Assembly (NCBI RefSeq): GCF_000761245.1
Contig: NZ_AWOR01000037.1
Span: forward strand, 110,946-174,945
DNA: 64,000 nt
Source: Comamonas testosteroni
GTDB lineage: Bacteria; Pseudomonadota; Gammaproteobacteria; Burkholderiales; Burkholderiaceae_C
Direction of reading: 5' to 3'
Positions 40,317 to 48,663 of this stretch are shown piece after piece. Below the pieces are notes generated by a model, which worked only from the letters and a program-made list of their open reading frames with translations, searched no databases and had not been told where the DNA came from. The position numbers and the translations under genes were made by a program. Numbering within the stretch: the stretch's first letter is position 1; every line of letters begins with the position of its first letter.

Positions 40317-40922
40317 ATGCCCCAGTCTCTGCACTTGTGCCGACCGACCTCCTCCCTGCCCAGTCGTCGCCATATCCTTTCACTTCTGACTTTTCCCCTG
40401 GCCAGCTCTGCTGGTGCTGTTCTCGCGTCTACCAACACTTCTTCAGTTGCAGATTCGTTGCGAGGGTCGTTATTTGAGCAACAAGGAAACAGCACAGGCA
40501 CTGACCCTCTTCTGCTCTACACGATTGCCCTCGTTGAATCCGGTTTTGGGCGGGGCAAGGGAAACATCAGCCCCTGGCCATGGACTCTGCGCTCTACCCA
40601 ATCCCATTACGCCAAGACCAAAGCAGAAGCAGAAATGAAGCTGGCGGAATGGATTGAGGCTTATGGCCGCAGGATCGATATAGGGATGTGCCAAACGAAT
40701 TTGTTCTGGCATGGGCACCGCGTCAAGCAAGCTGCCGATCTGCTCGACCCCCCAACGAATCTGCGGGTCGCAAATCAAATTCTCATCGAATCCCTGAAAT
40801 CGTCACCCGACGACATCGAGCTGGGCATTGGCCGTTATCACAACTGGACTGAGCCTGAACGCGCGCGTAACTACGGCGCGCGGGTCTTGGCCATCTACAG
40901 AAACTTGAAACGACTGGGTTAA
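40317..40922 (+). CDS. Lytic transglycosylase of the transfer system
   Basis: 201 aa with a signal-like N-terminus and an SLT-type fold: DPLLLYTIALVESG (Glu of ALVESG is the likely catalytic residue), NISPWPWTLR, RRIDIGMCQTNLFWHG and LGIGRYHNWTEPERARNYGARVLAIYR. It would open peptidoglycan locally for the transfer apparatus. In SXT/R391 and IncC a similar gene stands directly before the setCD/acaCD activator genes, as here (4 nt before the next ATG). Confidence 0.85.
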   Translation: MPQSLHLCRPTSSLPSRRHILSLLTFPLASSAGAVLASTNTSSVADSLRGSLFEQQGNSTGTDPLLLYTIALVESGFGRGKGNISPWPWTLRSTQSHYAKTKAEAEMKLAEWIEAYGRRIDIGMCQTNLFWHGHRVKQAADLLDPPTNLRVANQILIESLKSSPDDIELGIGRYHNWTEPERARNYGARVLAIYRNLKRLG

Positions 40923-40926
40923 TGAC

Positions 40927-41523
40927 ATGTTGATGTTTCAAACGAACATAATTCAAGAGCTGGATGACCGAGCTGAGGATTTGACCTATGGTGAGTCTGA
41001 TCCTTCAGTCAAAGAGCTGGATGCCTCGCTGTGGGGCATCCTGAGAAAGGTGTCCATTCAGAACCCAGACCTGGCTGGCAAGCTCTTTAACCTGAAAAGC
41101 CACACTGTAGAACTCGCTGCCCAGTTGTCCGATGAAGCAATTTCAAACCTTTCATCAGGCACAGTTCTGAGCTTCAAGCTCGTCGCCAACCAACACGAGA
41201 TCTGCCAGTGGATAGAAGACAGAGACTACAAGCAGACATTTGAAATCACTGACACCAGCAATTGCACAGATCTCTACTGGGTGCAGTTGGGCGTACAGGC
41301 ACGAAAAGATGTGGAAACAGCTTCACAGACCTTTGGCGTTGGCCTGAACCTGGTGCGTGCGTGTTCTAACGCCACGCTGATTCAGCTTTCCGGTATTTCC
41401 ACAAATTTCGCAGTGAGTTTTGCTCTTCGTTTCGACGAATCAATCATTGCCGAAATCATTTCCGGGAGACGAAACCTTCAGTACATCCTGCTGAAAAAAA
41501 TTCAACAATCGATAACTGCATAA
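40927..41523 (+). CDS. FlhD-like (SetD/AcaD-type) activator subunit
   Basis: 198 aa. The segment about 35-80 (LWGILRKVSIQNPDLAGKLFNLKSHTVELAAQLSDEAISNLSSG) recalls the FlhD core, in which a helical domain ends in LxxLxxxxxLxxF. The long extra C-terminal domain resembles SetD/AcaD rather than chromosomal FlhD. Its identity rests on the adjacent FlhC-like gene and on the SXT/IncC gene order. The pair would activate transfer promoters, perhaps at the GCCC boxes. It begins 4 nt after the transglycosylase stop and ends 9 nt before the FlhC-like start. Confidence 0.6.
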   Translation: MLMFQTNIIQELDDRAEDLTYGESDPSVKELDASLWGILRKVSIQNPDLAGKLFNLKSHTVELAAQLSDEAISNLSSGTVLSFKLVANQHEICQWIEDRDYKQTFEITDTSNCTDLYWVQLGVQARKDVETASQTFGVGLNLVRACSNATLIQLSGISTNFAVSFALRFDESIIAEIISGRRNLQYILLKKIQQSITA

Positions 41524-41532
41524 GAGGAAGAC

Positions 41533-42117
41533 ATGTCCAGAACCACACAGATAGCACCTAAAGCGCAGATGGCGTCGCTGACGCAGTTGCTTCTCGCTCG
41601 GCAGATGACTAAAGCTGGATTCATTACGAAGATCATCATGATCGAAACCGGCCTTACGCACAAACAACTGCGCCGCATCTATAGTGGTTTTGAGCAAGAT
41701 GAAGGTACTGGAGCAAGAAAAAACCACGGCACCATGCGGAGCGGCACGACACTGATCCACAACAGCGCGACAAAGATCCAGGCATCTTTGCTCATGCAGC
41801 TGTACTACAACCTGGGAGGGGACGATGTGACTATCTCTGTACAGATCCCTGAGCTGGTCAAAGCGTTCCGCCTCTATCACACCCTGCGCAATGAAATTCC
41901 CAGCATGAAGAACGGGCGCTGGCCATCTTTCACGATCACGGATGCCTGGTGCTTGGCCTCTGAACTTCGTAGTGAAATGGCTTCTCTTTCAGTATGTAAT
42001 TCCTGCAAATGCTCCTACTTCACCAGCGTCAATCAGCGCACATACATTGAGTGTCCGTTTTGCCATGATGCAGCTCGTCTCCCGATGAATGAATCAGCAA
42101 AAATGATTGCAGCCTGA
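41533..42117 (+). CDS. FlhC-like (SetC/AcaC-type) activator subunit
   Basis: 194 aa, the FlhC size. Shared features: an N-terminal helical domain (LLARQMTKAGFITKIIMIETGLTHKQLRRIY), VKAFRLYHTL (compare AYRLYLE of FlhC), ITDAWCLASEL, and a zinc site C155-x2-C158...C174-x2-C177 in the same place as the FlhC Cys cluster. FlhDC-family pairs form heterohexamers that bind ~40-bp promoter sites; SetCD and AcaCD are the known mobile-element versions. SD AGAGGA. This pair is probably the master switch for transfer. Confidence 0.75.
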   Translation: MSRTTQIAPKAQMASLTQLLLARQMTKAGFITKIIMIETGLTHKQLRRIYSGFEQDEGTGARKNHGTMRSGTTLIHNSATKIQASLLMQLYYNLGGDDVTISVQIPELVKAFRLYHTLRNEIPSMKNGRWPSFTITDAWCLASELRSEMASLSVCNSCKCSYFTSVNQRTYIECPFCHDAARLPMNESAKMIAA

Positions 42118-42129
42118 TCAAGTCATAAA

Positions 42130-42164
42130 AAAAAGAGCGCTAGATTTTCTAGCGCTCTTTTTTA
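42130..42164. terminator. Bidirectional terminator
   Basis: AGAGCGCTAGA/TCTAGCGCTCT flanked by A8 and T6, between the convergent activator and nuclease genes. Confidence 0.92.
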
Positions 42165-42704
42165 TTGCTCAGCTCCTTCACAGGCAGCATCATTCCAGCA
42201 GTCTTTACGCCACCTCCAAGGGGCAACTTGATTTGGCAGACTCCAAACCCCCACTGCCTGCTTCTTAGCGACTACCTCCGCCTCATATACACGGGTGTCA
42301 CGTACATACCTTGGGTTGGCTCTATTCGCCCACGCGAGGCCTGCATCTACCATTTTTAAGTTAACTGACTGACCACTAATGGTGATGGTGCACACGCCTC
42401 TTTTATAACGGTCATACTCATAACAGTGAGCATTGACGATCTTCCCATGTACCAATGACTTCAAATAGTCTGTAGCCTTTTGACTGAGCGGTTGCCCTGG
42501 CCGCTTGTGCCCATGCATCGACTCGGGAGCATCAATATCACTCAGTCGTATCTTTAGCCGTGAGTTATCTGAGCGAAGCAGTACAACTGTATCTCCATCG
42601 TCAACGTAGATGACTTTTCCAGTCTCAGACCAATTTTGTGCATTTACCTGCAGTGGCAGAAAAGCACATGCAAGACTAGCTAACACGCTGATCCTCATCA
42701 TCAC
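42162..42704 (-). CDS. Secreted thermonuclease (SNase family)
   Basis: 180 aa with a signal peptide (cut near VNAQ). SNase fold: GKVIYVDDGDTVVLL, LKIRLSDIDAPE (Arg and Asp of the active site), YEYDRYKRGVCTI and NLKMVDAGLAW. Thermonuclease-like genes are usual near this position of SXT/IncC elements. It is exported, so it acts in the periplasm or outside. Its start overlaps the end of the ParR-like gene by 4 nt. Confidence 0.88.
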   Translation of the reverse strand: MMMRISVLASLACAFLPLQVNAQNWSETGKVIYVDDGDTVVLLRSDNSRLKIRLSDIDAPESMHGHKRPGQPLSQKATDYLKSLVHGKIVNAHCYEYDRYKRGVCTITISGQSVNLKMVDAGLAWANRANPRYVRDTRVYEAEVVAKKQAVGVWSLPNQVAPWRWRKDCWNDAACEGAEQ

Positions 42705-43054
42705 ATTGAGCCTAGTAATGCGTCACGGCGGCTTTTATTTACGCTCACTCTCCCCACGGTTCGATCTGATGGAGGCTGATTGGTTTCTTCAGTTGCTTGC
42801 ACATTTTTCTCAGCTGAACCAGCATCACCATTCTTCTCCGGCTCCACATTTCTGGGTACAGCTAATGGTTCACCAGTTACCAAGGCCGAGAGGTTCAACG
42901 ATTGAAGGCCAAGCATTGCCAAAGTGCGCAATCTTTCCCCTCTGTCGCGTTGATTGACTTTTACCAAGTCCCCGTAAAGCTCGGGATGCGAGAACTTGGA
43001 AACCTTAATATTTGATAGTTTCCCATCCCAATCATTTTGATCTGCTTTAGACAC
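42701..43054 (-). CDS. ParR/SrpR-like partition adaptor candidate
   Basis: 117 aa from the GTG at 43054 (AAGGAG SD 6 nt away; the TTG at 43060 is too close to the SD). The N-terminal half (WDGKLSNIKVSKFSHPELYGDLVKVNQRDRGERLRTLAMLGLQSL) could be a ribbon-helix-helix domain, as in ParR; the rest is disordered and basic. It directly follows parM. In R391 the srpM-srpR pair has the same order. The role would be to bind the centromere and the actin filament. Confidence 0.6.
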   Translation of the reverse strand: MSKADQNDWDGKLSNIKVSKFSHPELYGDLVKVNQRDRGERLRTLAMLGLQSLNLSALVTGEPLAVPRNVEPEKNGDAGSAEKNVQATEETNQPPSDRTVGRVSVNKSRRDALLGSM

Positions 43055-43066
43055 TATCAACTCCTT

Positions 43067-44083
43067 TTAACCCAGCATCCAGAAGCCGCGAGCGTTGGCC
43101 AACTCGGGATTCGCACTCATGATGATGTGCGCCTTTGGAAAAATCCGCTTGGCAGCCTCTTTATAAAAGGTTGCCCCGCCACCAGCCAAAAGAATAACGT
43201 CAGCATCTAGTCCCTCTTCTCGCATGGACTTCTTCATTGAAGTTAGCGCGAGGTCTGGGATCTTCTTGATGGCCTCTTCAACATAGCTCTTGATAGGGAC
43301 CATCTTCCCATACAAAGGGATTTCATTCTTACCAGAGACAATTGCAGATTCTAGCTTTTCAACACTCAGTTGACCTCCGAACTCTTCTTTGATTCGGCTT
43401 GCCGCATCATCCAAAAGTACAGACATCGCTTTAAGTGATGTACCAGATGAGTTATAGCGCATTTCACCTGCAGCGATAGATACCCAGTCAACTGAGAAGA
43501 ATCCAGGATCAATCACTACTGTACGGCCCTGATTGATGACAGCTTCGATTTCATCTTCCTGCACGCTTTCGCTGATGTCCATATAGGCTCCAGCAGGCTG
43601 AGGAACAACAACTACTTTTTTAACTTCAATCGTTGTTTGATTTGCAATCTGATGATTACCCGTCAGCTTATCTTTCAGTCTTTTACGGGTGTTTTCATCT
43701 TTAAATTGATCTACTGGCAGACCTGTCACAAGCACATCAATCACTGGTTGCTCTGTCAGAGCCAGTGCTGCATAGAACAATGCCTTATATTGGTTCGTGC
43801 TGGGATAGTCTGCGTGCAATTCCCGCTCCCAGCCTTGGATGCGTCCTGGTTCAACACAAGCAGCCCATTGCTCATTGTTCACCAGGACCTGTACAAAGTC
43901 GGAGCCGTGGCCGCCTCCAATTTTCTGAGGCATCAGCGACAGAGGGGCAGCCCCGACTGGGCGGACTAATGTCGTCATATCCGATTCACGATGGCCAAAG
44001 GCCAGCTTGAAATTCGAATAGCCAATATCCATACCGAGGATAAATTCAGAATTCTCCACTGCTTCAGTACCTTTTTTCGCCAT
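43067..44083 (-). CDS. parM: ParM/SrpM-like actin-family segregation ATPase
   Basis: 338 aa from the ATG at 44083 (SD AGGAGG). Actin-fold motifs: phosphate 1 FILGMDIGYSNFKLAFG (N-terminus), connect 1 and phosphate 2 VVIDPGFFSVDWV (about 196-208), adenosine motif ILLAGGGATFY (about 298-308). Such proteins form filaments that push plasmid copies apart with ParR and a centromere. It is co-transcribed with the ParR-like gene. Longer upstream frames lack an SD. Confidence 0.88.
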   Translation of the reverse strand: MAKKGTEAVENSEFILGMDIGYSNFKLAFGHRESDMTTLVRPVGAAPLSLMPQKIGGGHGSDFVQVLVNNEQWAACVEPGRIQGWERELHADYPSTNQYKALFYAALALTEQPVIDVLVTGLPVDQFKDENTRKRLKDKLTGNHQIANQTTIEVKKVVVVPQPAGAYMDISESVQEDEIEAVINQGRTVVIDPGFFSVDWVSIAAGEMRYNSSGTSLKAMSVLLDDAASRIKEEFGGQLSVEKLESAIVSGKNEIPLYGKMVPIKSYVEEAIKKIPDLALTSMKKSMREEGLDADVILLAGGGATFYKEAAKRIFPKAHIIMSANPELANARGFWMLG

Positions 44084-44660
44084 GTTCCCTCCTGTTGATA
44101 CGACTTCAAAACGACTTGTAACGCTTGGCATCATAGCATCACAGATGCATAAAATGGAACTATCAACGGAAAATTTTCTTTTCAAAGTCGCTTTGAAGTC
44201 CGTTAGTTGCCTGGAGGATCATGGCCTGTATCTCTGCTCCCCTCCTGCTAGGCTCGAATTCTTCGCGCCTGAGGCGGACTCAAGGCCCTGTTAGTAGATC
44301 GGGATTTTTTCTATGCTTCCCATATAAAAAGGGAACAACTGAGTTCTTTCCCACATTGGACCTCTTAGATTTGCTCAGATGCCTATAGATGTTCAACTCA
44401 ATGCATCCAATCAATTACAGCCATGCTTGGTCACTCCCCATAGAATATGGAGAACAGAAAGTTTTTCCCACTCTTTGAGTGTTCGTGCAAAGCTGAACAC
44501 ACCGGCACCAGGCACGTAGTCTAGGACCTTCTCGGTGATCTACTAGAAGCCGTTTGCAGGGTAGTTTTCTTGCACCGGCCCTCTTCTATGGGAAATAGCT
44601 CTCCCAGCCCATAGAAGATAGTATCTTGGGAAGGGACACATTTTTTTCCCAACAACCTCT
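44084..44660. other. 577-bp non-coding region, candidate centromere/oriT
   Basis: Lies between divergent parM and the MobI-like gene. It contains a ~17-bp inverted repeat (CGACTTCAAAACGACTT at 44101 with its near complement at 44185-44202), TTCTATGGG/CCCATAGAA (44584-44592 with 44608-44616), TTCCC/GGGAA (44317-44335) and CCATA-GAA-TATGG (44438-44450). In SXT/IncC the origin of transfer lies beside mobI, and ParR-type centromeres lie upstream of parM, so both are plausible here. No protein frame is supported. Confidence 0.45.
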
Positions 44661-45194
44661 ATGCCCTCTTTCAACTCACTGCCGCCCAGCGCTCATATCG
44701 AACACCTCCGAACTGAACTTGAGAAGCCCTGGGAGCATCGCGTAGACATCGACTTTGAGGCCGCAGCCAAGACCTTCATGCTCAGCACTGCGGAAGGTGT
44801 GGAAGCGCAGCTGCTACTTCTTGCTCTTGAAGCAGATGTGATTGCTGCCAACTTCCATCAAACTTCGCTAACTGCCCGAAAGGAAATGCCCAAGGAGCAG
44901 CAAACTTATTTGGGCTGTCGTGTCCGTATAAAAGATAGCTCTTTGGAGATCTCCTGGCATCGAAATAACGTAATTCCTAAAGAAAAATCAAAATCTAGTA
45001 TTCGAGTTCTCTCGAAGCATATAAAAAAGGGAAAGTCTGATTCCTACGACATGTCTTCATTCCAGCGTGAACCAGCATGGGTGCAAGCTGTTGTCGCTGA
45101 CGCCGAGAAGACGTTTGCAAAATTGCGGACTCGTGCGAAGATACTCACGAAGTTTAGAAAAGCTTTGAGAGAATATGAATCCTTGTCCAGCTAA
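44661..45194 (+). CDS. MobI-like mobilisation protein candidate
   Basis: 177 aa. The layout resembles MobI of SXT/IncC: an N-terminal helical part (EGVEAQLLLLALEADVIAANF), a central CRVRIKDSSLEISWHRN (about 86-101; the family has a similar ISWYRN block) and a C-terminal helix (WVQAVVADAEKTFAKLRTRAKILTKFRKALREY). MobI is an auxiliary oriT protein required for transfer. Position beside a repeat-rich intergenic region supports this. Assignment is from memory of the family pattern and remains moderate. Confidence 0.55.
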   Translation: MPSFNSLPPSAHIEHLRTELEKPWEHRVDIDFEAAAKTFMLSTAEGVEAQLLLLALEADVIAANFHQTSLTARKEMPKEQQTYLGCRVRIKDSSLEISWHRNNVIPKEKSKSSIRVLSKHIKKGKSDSYDMSSFQREPAWVQAVVADAEKTFAKLRTRAKILTKFRKALREYESLSS

Positions 45195-45206
45195 TCGGGG
45201 GATCAC

Positions 45207-45494
45207 ATGAGCCGACACAATTCAATCTATGGAGCCTCTGAAAAGACTAACTCTACACTGTCACCTACAACGATAGCGAGCAGGGTTAAGACTTCTAATA
45301 CCGCGCGTGCAATGTCGCAAGCCACCCAACGCTCTTGTGAACTTCGCGGCGAAATAGAACACAAGAATTACGAGAGACACGTAGGTACATTTCAGACACA
45401 AGAATCCATCAATAACACGAACTCTGCACATAAAGCAGTTTTTTGGGCTACATGCTTCATGCTCGCTATCGTCGCCTGGGTGCTGAATAGCTAA
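45207..45494 (+). CDS. Tail-anchored small membrane protein
   Basis: 95 aa, Ser/Thr/Asn-rich, with a single C-terminal membrane segment (about 75-94, AVFWATCFMLAIVAWVLNS). It starts 12 nt after the MobI-like gene with SD GGGGGAT, so probably one operon. No family is recognised. Confidence 0.6.
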   Translation: MSRHNSIYGASEKTNSTLSPTTIASRVKTSNTARAMSQATQRSCELRGEIEHKNYERHVGTFQTQESINNTNSAHKAVFWATCFMLAIVAWVLNS

Positions 45495-45530
45495 TCGTAC
45501 TTTCAGAACCAATTTACAGACATATATTTA

Positions 45531-45962
45531 ATGCCAGTTCAAGCTGATAAGTTTCCGACATCAATCGAGGATGCTGTCGCATTCACGAAGTTAGAGCCAC
45601 CCAGAGATTATTCTAAACTAGAAATCTATGATAGATATCTAAATCAGCTGCGTATTAATTACAGAGATGATGCTCTGATTATTCTTGAAGGGCTTCTCAA
45701 AGGAATAAGCTCAGATTCAATTGAAGATACAGAGCGCAAAATCGATATAGCTCTTGAAGAACTAAGTGAGTTAGCACCAGTACAGTGGGTACTTGAAAGA
45801 AAAAGCAAGAAGAATCTACGAGATGGTTCTTGCTCCTACCAACTAATTCGACTTGAACTCTTCATCAATCCCAATGGCGCTTTCGCAATTTATGACCAGA
45901 ATAAAATGGTATGGCTTGAACAGGCGTCAAAATATGGCAAAGCATTCTCCAAACCTCGATAA
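45531..45962 (+). CDS. Hypothetical protein
   Basis: 143 aa, soluble and acidic: an N-terminal helical half (DYSKLEIYDRYLNQLRINYRDDALIILEGLL) and a beta-rich end (YQLIRLELFINPNGAFAIYDQN). No SD is clear. It precedes the RES-domain gene by 119 nt; whether they interact is unknown. Confidence 0.55.
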   Translation: MPVQADKFPTSIEDAVAFTKLEPPRDYSKLEIYDRYLNQLRINYRDDALIILEGLLKGISSDSIEDTERKIDIALEELSELAPVQWVLERKSKKNLRDGSCSYQLIRLELFINPNGAFAIYDQNKMVWLEQASKYGKAFSKPR

Positions 45963-46081
45963 GTAAGTTTCGATAAACGATGCCTTGAATTGCTCTTCGC
46001 AGTTACCTTCTGGATCTCTCAGAAATACATAAGGAAGATCCATGTCCGCTGTGATCTTTTATTCTAAGAAACTATTTTCAT

Positions 46082-47206
46082 ATGAGTACAAATCGTGTCT
46101 GCTCCTCTTGCTTTTCCGACAAAGACTTGCGTAGCTGGATACGTGAGAACAATGGTCCTCGCGGATGCAACGCATGTCGTAAATATGACTCCCCTACCGT
46201 GGGTTTTGACGTTCTTGTGGATTACATTGAGGAGCGCCTAAGGCGCTACTATGGCAGAGCAGTTGACCAGCTTCCATATTGCTCAGCTGAAGGTGGCTAC
46301 TTAGGTCCACATTGGGATTCTTGGGACATGCTCGACAAGATTGGCCTAGATTTTCCAAGAGACTATACAGGCAGCCTGCGCTCGGATATTGCGAGTTCCA
46401 TGACTGACGAACCATGGACTGATAAGGACGTTGCCACACTTGATCTTGACGATGCCCTGTGGAGCAGCTGGGAGTCATTTTGCTCGACAGTGAAACACAA
46501 ACGGAGGTTTTTCTTTCATGCTACAGGTAGCGATGATAGAGACTCCTACACCCCAGCATCCCTGCTGAATAAAATTGCTCGTTCAATTGATTTTCACGAA
46601 TTGATTACAGAGCTACCAGTTGATATTCGCCTTTGGCGCGCAAGAACAGATATACCCAAACACAAGCGTGTGACAGCGACCGATTTTGGGCCTCCTCCGC
46701 CCCAATTCGCGCTTCAGAGCAATCGCCTGAACCCATCTGGGATTCCAATGTTCTATCTCGCGTCTTCCACCACAACAGCACTAAAGGAAACACGCGAAGA
46801 CAAAGGGAAAGTGGGACTATGGCGCTCGGCCCGCCCAATTCGAGTACTGGATCTACGATCCTTGCCGGATATTCCTGGAATATTCTCTGATGAACCGCCA
46901 GAACTAGCCCAAACTTTGAGCTTCTTGCACGACTTCACGAACGACATCATGAAGCCCGTACAGCGAAGCGATAAAGTACAAATTGACTATCTTCCCTCTC
47001 AAGTCGTCACCGAGTACTTTCGTGACTATGAATTCGTAGACGGTGCACTGGATGGTGTTGCATACCGTAGTACCGTACATCGAAGTGGTTGGAATGTTGC
47101 ACTCTTCCTGGGACCAGAAGATCTCGGACTTGCAAAACGTGAGTGGGGCGTTACGCCCACTCCTGCTTTCGAGTTCGAAAAATCGGTTTGGGCAACTTCC
47201 GCTTAG
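46082..47206 (+). CDS. HEPN/RES N-terminal plus RES-domain protein
   Basis: 374 aa. The N-terminal zinc-ribbon-like CSSC...CNAC (about 8-36) and a helical part match HEPN/RES N-terminal domains. The C-terminal RES domain has LWRARTD (Arg near 185), GPPPPQFALQSNRLNPSGIPMFYLASSTTTALKE (Tyr near 220, Glu near 231) and LPSQVVTEYFRD. RES toxins consume NAD+ and normally pair with an Xre-type antitoxin; none is adjacent. It may be an anti-phage effector controlled through its own N-terminal domain. Confidence 0.82.
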   Translation: MSTNRVCSSCFSDKDLRSWIRENNGPRGCNACRKYDSPTVGFDVLVDYIEERLRRYYGRAVDQLPYCSAEGGYLGPHWDSWDMLDKIGLDFPRDYTGSLRSDIASSMTDEPWTDKDVATLDLDDALWSSWESFCSTVKHKRRFFFHATGSDDRDSYTPASLLNKIARSIDFHELITELPVDIRLWRARTDIPKHKRVTATDFGPPPPQFALQSNRLNPSGIPMFYLASSTTTALKETREDKGKVGLWRSARPIRVLDLRSLPDIPGIFSDEPPELAQTLSFLHDFTNDIMKPVQRSDKVQIDYLPSQVVTEYFRDYEFVDGALDGVAYRSTVHRSGWNVALFLGPEDLGLAKREWGVTPTPAFEFEKSVWATSA

Positions 47207-47293
47207 GTGTTATGCAGGAAACACAGGGGAGATGAATGGTTAGCGGGGATGGGGTGTTGGCCATCAACGGCCATCATTCCGCTACGTGATGAC

Positions 47294-48091
47294 CTAACTG
47301 CCTGCCTGATCAGCAGCTGCTATCGCCCCATAGTTACCGTTTCCAGGTATGGGATAGCGTCTTTCAACGCTCGACATGTGAGGCCGGGGCAGTTCTTGCG
47401 GACATCTGCCCTCCAGTTCACAGAACCAGAACCGACCGAACTTTTCCCAATTGAAGGTGTAGGACCGCGCAAGCTGGATGTTTACGTCCTTCCCTCCAAC
47501 TGGCACAGTGAAATGTCCCCCCTGAAAAGTGTGCCCGTGCGATGTGTCATAAGTCCAGCACTTACCATCTTTGGCTTTTGGATTGACAAACCGTTCCAGG
47601 TCGTTCATCACTAGGGCGACGCCGCGCGATGCGACACCTTGAGCTACATACTGCTCCAGTACATGTAGATCTTCATAGACATCTTTCATGAATATGTCGT
47701 GTGCACCACGCGTGCGACCCGATGCGGCTATCTTTCGATAGCACTTCATCTCTATGGCAATCTTCGTCTCACCGTTCGAGGACGCGCCGTGGACGAGGAT
47801 ATCGATGTTGTTTGAGCCAGTACCCATGTTGACGCCTGGCTCAAGCTCTATCTCCGCGCGTTCATCCGGGTGTTGAAGTGCCATAGGCAAGAGCTGCTTC
47901 AGCACAAAGGCGTACTGAAGCTGCATTGAAGCTTCCTTATTGATGGGAATAAGGGTGCTGCCAACCTTTCGCGCGAAGACGGCCCATGCTGCCGAAATGG
48001 TTGATCGAAGGCGGCTGTCAAATGATGTGTCTGTGATGAATGCGTGCATGCCCGCACTGTATCCGACCGAATCCAGCTGGCCCAAAGCCAT
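47294..48091 (-). CDS. PD-(D/E)xK nuclease-like protein
   Basis: 265 aa from the ATG at 48091. ELEPGV...NNIDILV (Asp near 96) and KIAIEMKCY (ExK near 113-115) form the core of a PD-(D/E)xK fold, followed by HDIFMKDVYEDLHVLEQYV and ALVMNDLERFVNP. It could be a restriction or defence nuclease; the family is not recognised. The frame is open upstream, and an ATT at 48115, 6 nt after a strong GAGGAG, may be the true start and would add MEHWSSEY. Confidence 0.65.
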   Translation of the reverse strand: MALGQLDSVGYSAGMHAFITDTSFDSRLRSTISAAWAVFARKVGSTLIPINKEASMQLQYAFVLKQLLPMALQHPDERAEIELEPGVNMGTGSNNIDILVHGASSNGETKIAIEMKCYRKIAASGRTRGAHDIFMKDVYEDLHVLEQYVAQGVASRGVALVMNDLERFVNPKAKDGKCWTYDTSHGHTFQGGHFTVPVGGKDVNIQLARSYTFNWEKFGRFWFCELEGRCPQELPRPHMSSVERRYPIPGNGNYGAIAAADQAGS

Positions 48092-48160
48092 GTATTCGGA
48101 AGACCAATGTTCAATTTATTACTCCTCAGGCAGCATCAAACGGGGCGCTGTCACTTGGCA

Positions 48161-48184
48161 CAAAAAAGCCCGCAAGTGCGGGCA
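48161..48184 (-). terminator. Terminator of the leftward 49.0-48.2 kb pair
   Basis: GCCCGC-AAGT-GCGGGC with six T in the minus direction. Confidence 0.88.
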
Positions 48185-48207
48185 AAGATGGCAAGCGCTG
48201 AAATCAT

Positions 48208-48660
48208 TCAGGTCTGATCACGCCTTGAGAGGTTCTGCAGCTCAAAACTCACACCGGAATATGAGTACCGACACGCAGTATCAAAGCGCACCCGCTGGAG
48301 CATGAAATGTATCGACCGTACAGCCTGCCGGCCCACATGCCGCTTGAGCGCCCTATGCAGAATCTGGTCTGAAAGCACAGCTGCGCAGTCTTGCTCGCTC
48401 ATGGTTTCATAGCCTCGAAGAGCGTTCTCCACAATCACGGCCTCCATCACCATCAGTGCTTTGTAGTTCACAACACCACCACGGTGGCACACCAACTCGG
48501 CCAGCTCCAGATGGTCCAGCCGCCGGGGCCAAGCTATAGATGGCTGCTTCCAAAACGCCTTAGGCCGCGCTTGCCAAGCAAGAAAGCCTCGCACGAATGA
48601 TTTGCTCGCCAGTCGAAGCGCACGGAATGTACGACCGCGAGAATTTGAAGTGCTCTGCAT
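48208..48660 (-). CDS. Basic hypothetical protein
   Basis: 150 aa, Arg-rich (RGRTFRALRLASKSFVRGFLAWQARP, QILHRALKRHVGRQAVRSI), probably helical. It begins 3 nt after the stop of the 124-aa gene, so one leftward operon ending in the terminator at 48.17 kb. No function is recognised; nucleic-acid binding is possible from charge. Confidence 0.6.
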   Translation of the reverse strand: MQSTSNSRGRTFRALRLASKSFVRGFLAWQARPKAFWKQPSIAWPRRLDHLELAELVCHRGGVVNYKALMVMEAVIVENALRGYETMSEQDCAAVLSDQILHRALKRHVGRQAVRSIHFMLQRVRFDTACRYSYSGVSFELQNLSRRDQT

Positions 48661-48663
48661 AGT

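Noticed and set aside
46633..47243. Reverse and alternative frames within the RES gene and after it
   Set aside because: Shadows of the RES-domain frame with low-complexity or basic composition and no start signals.
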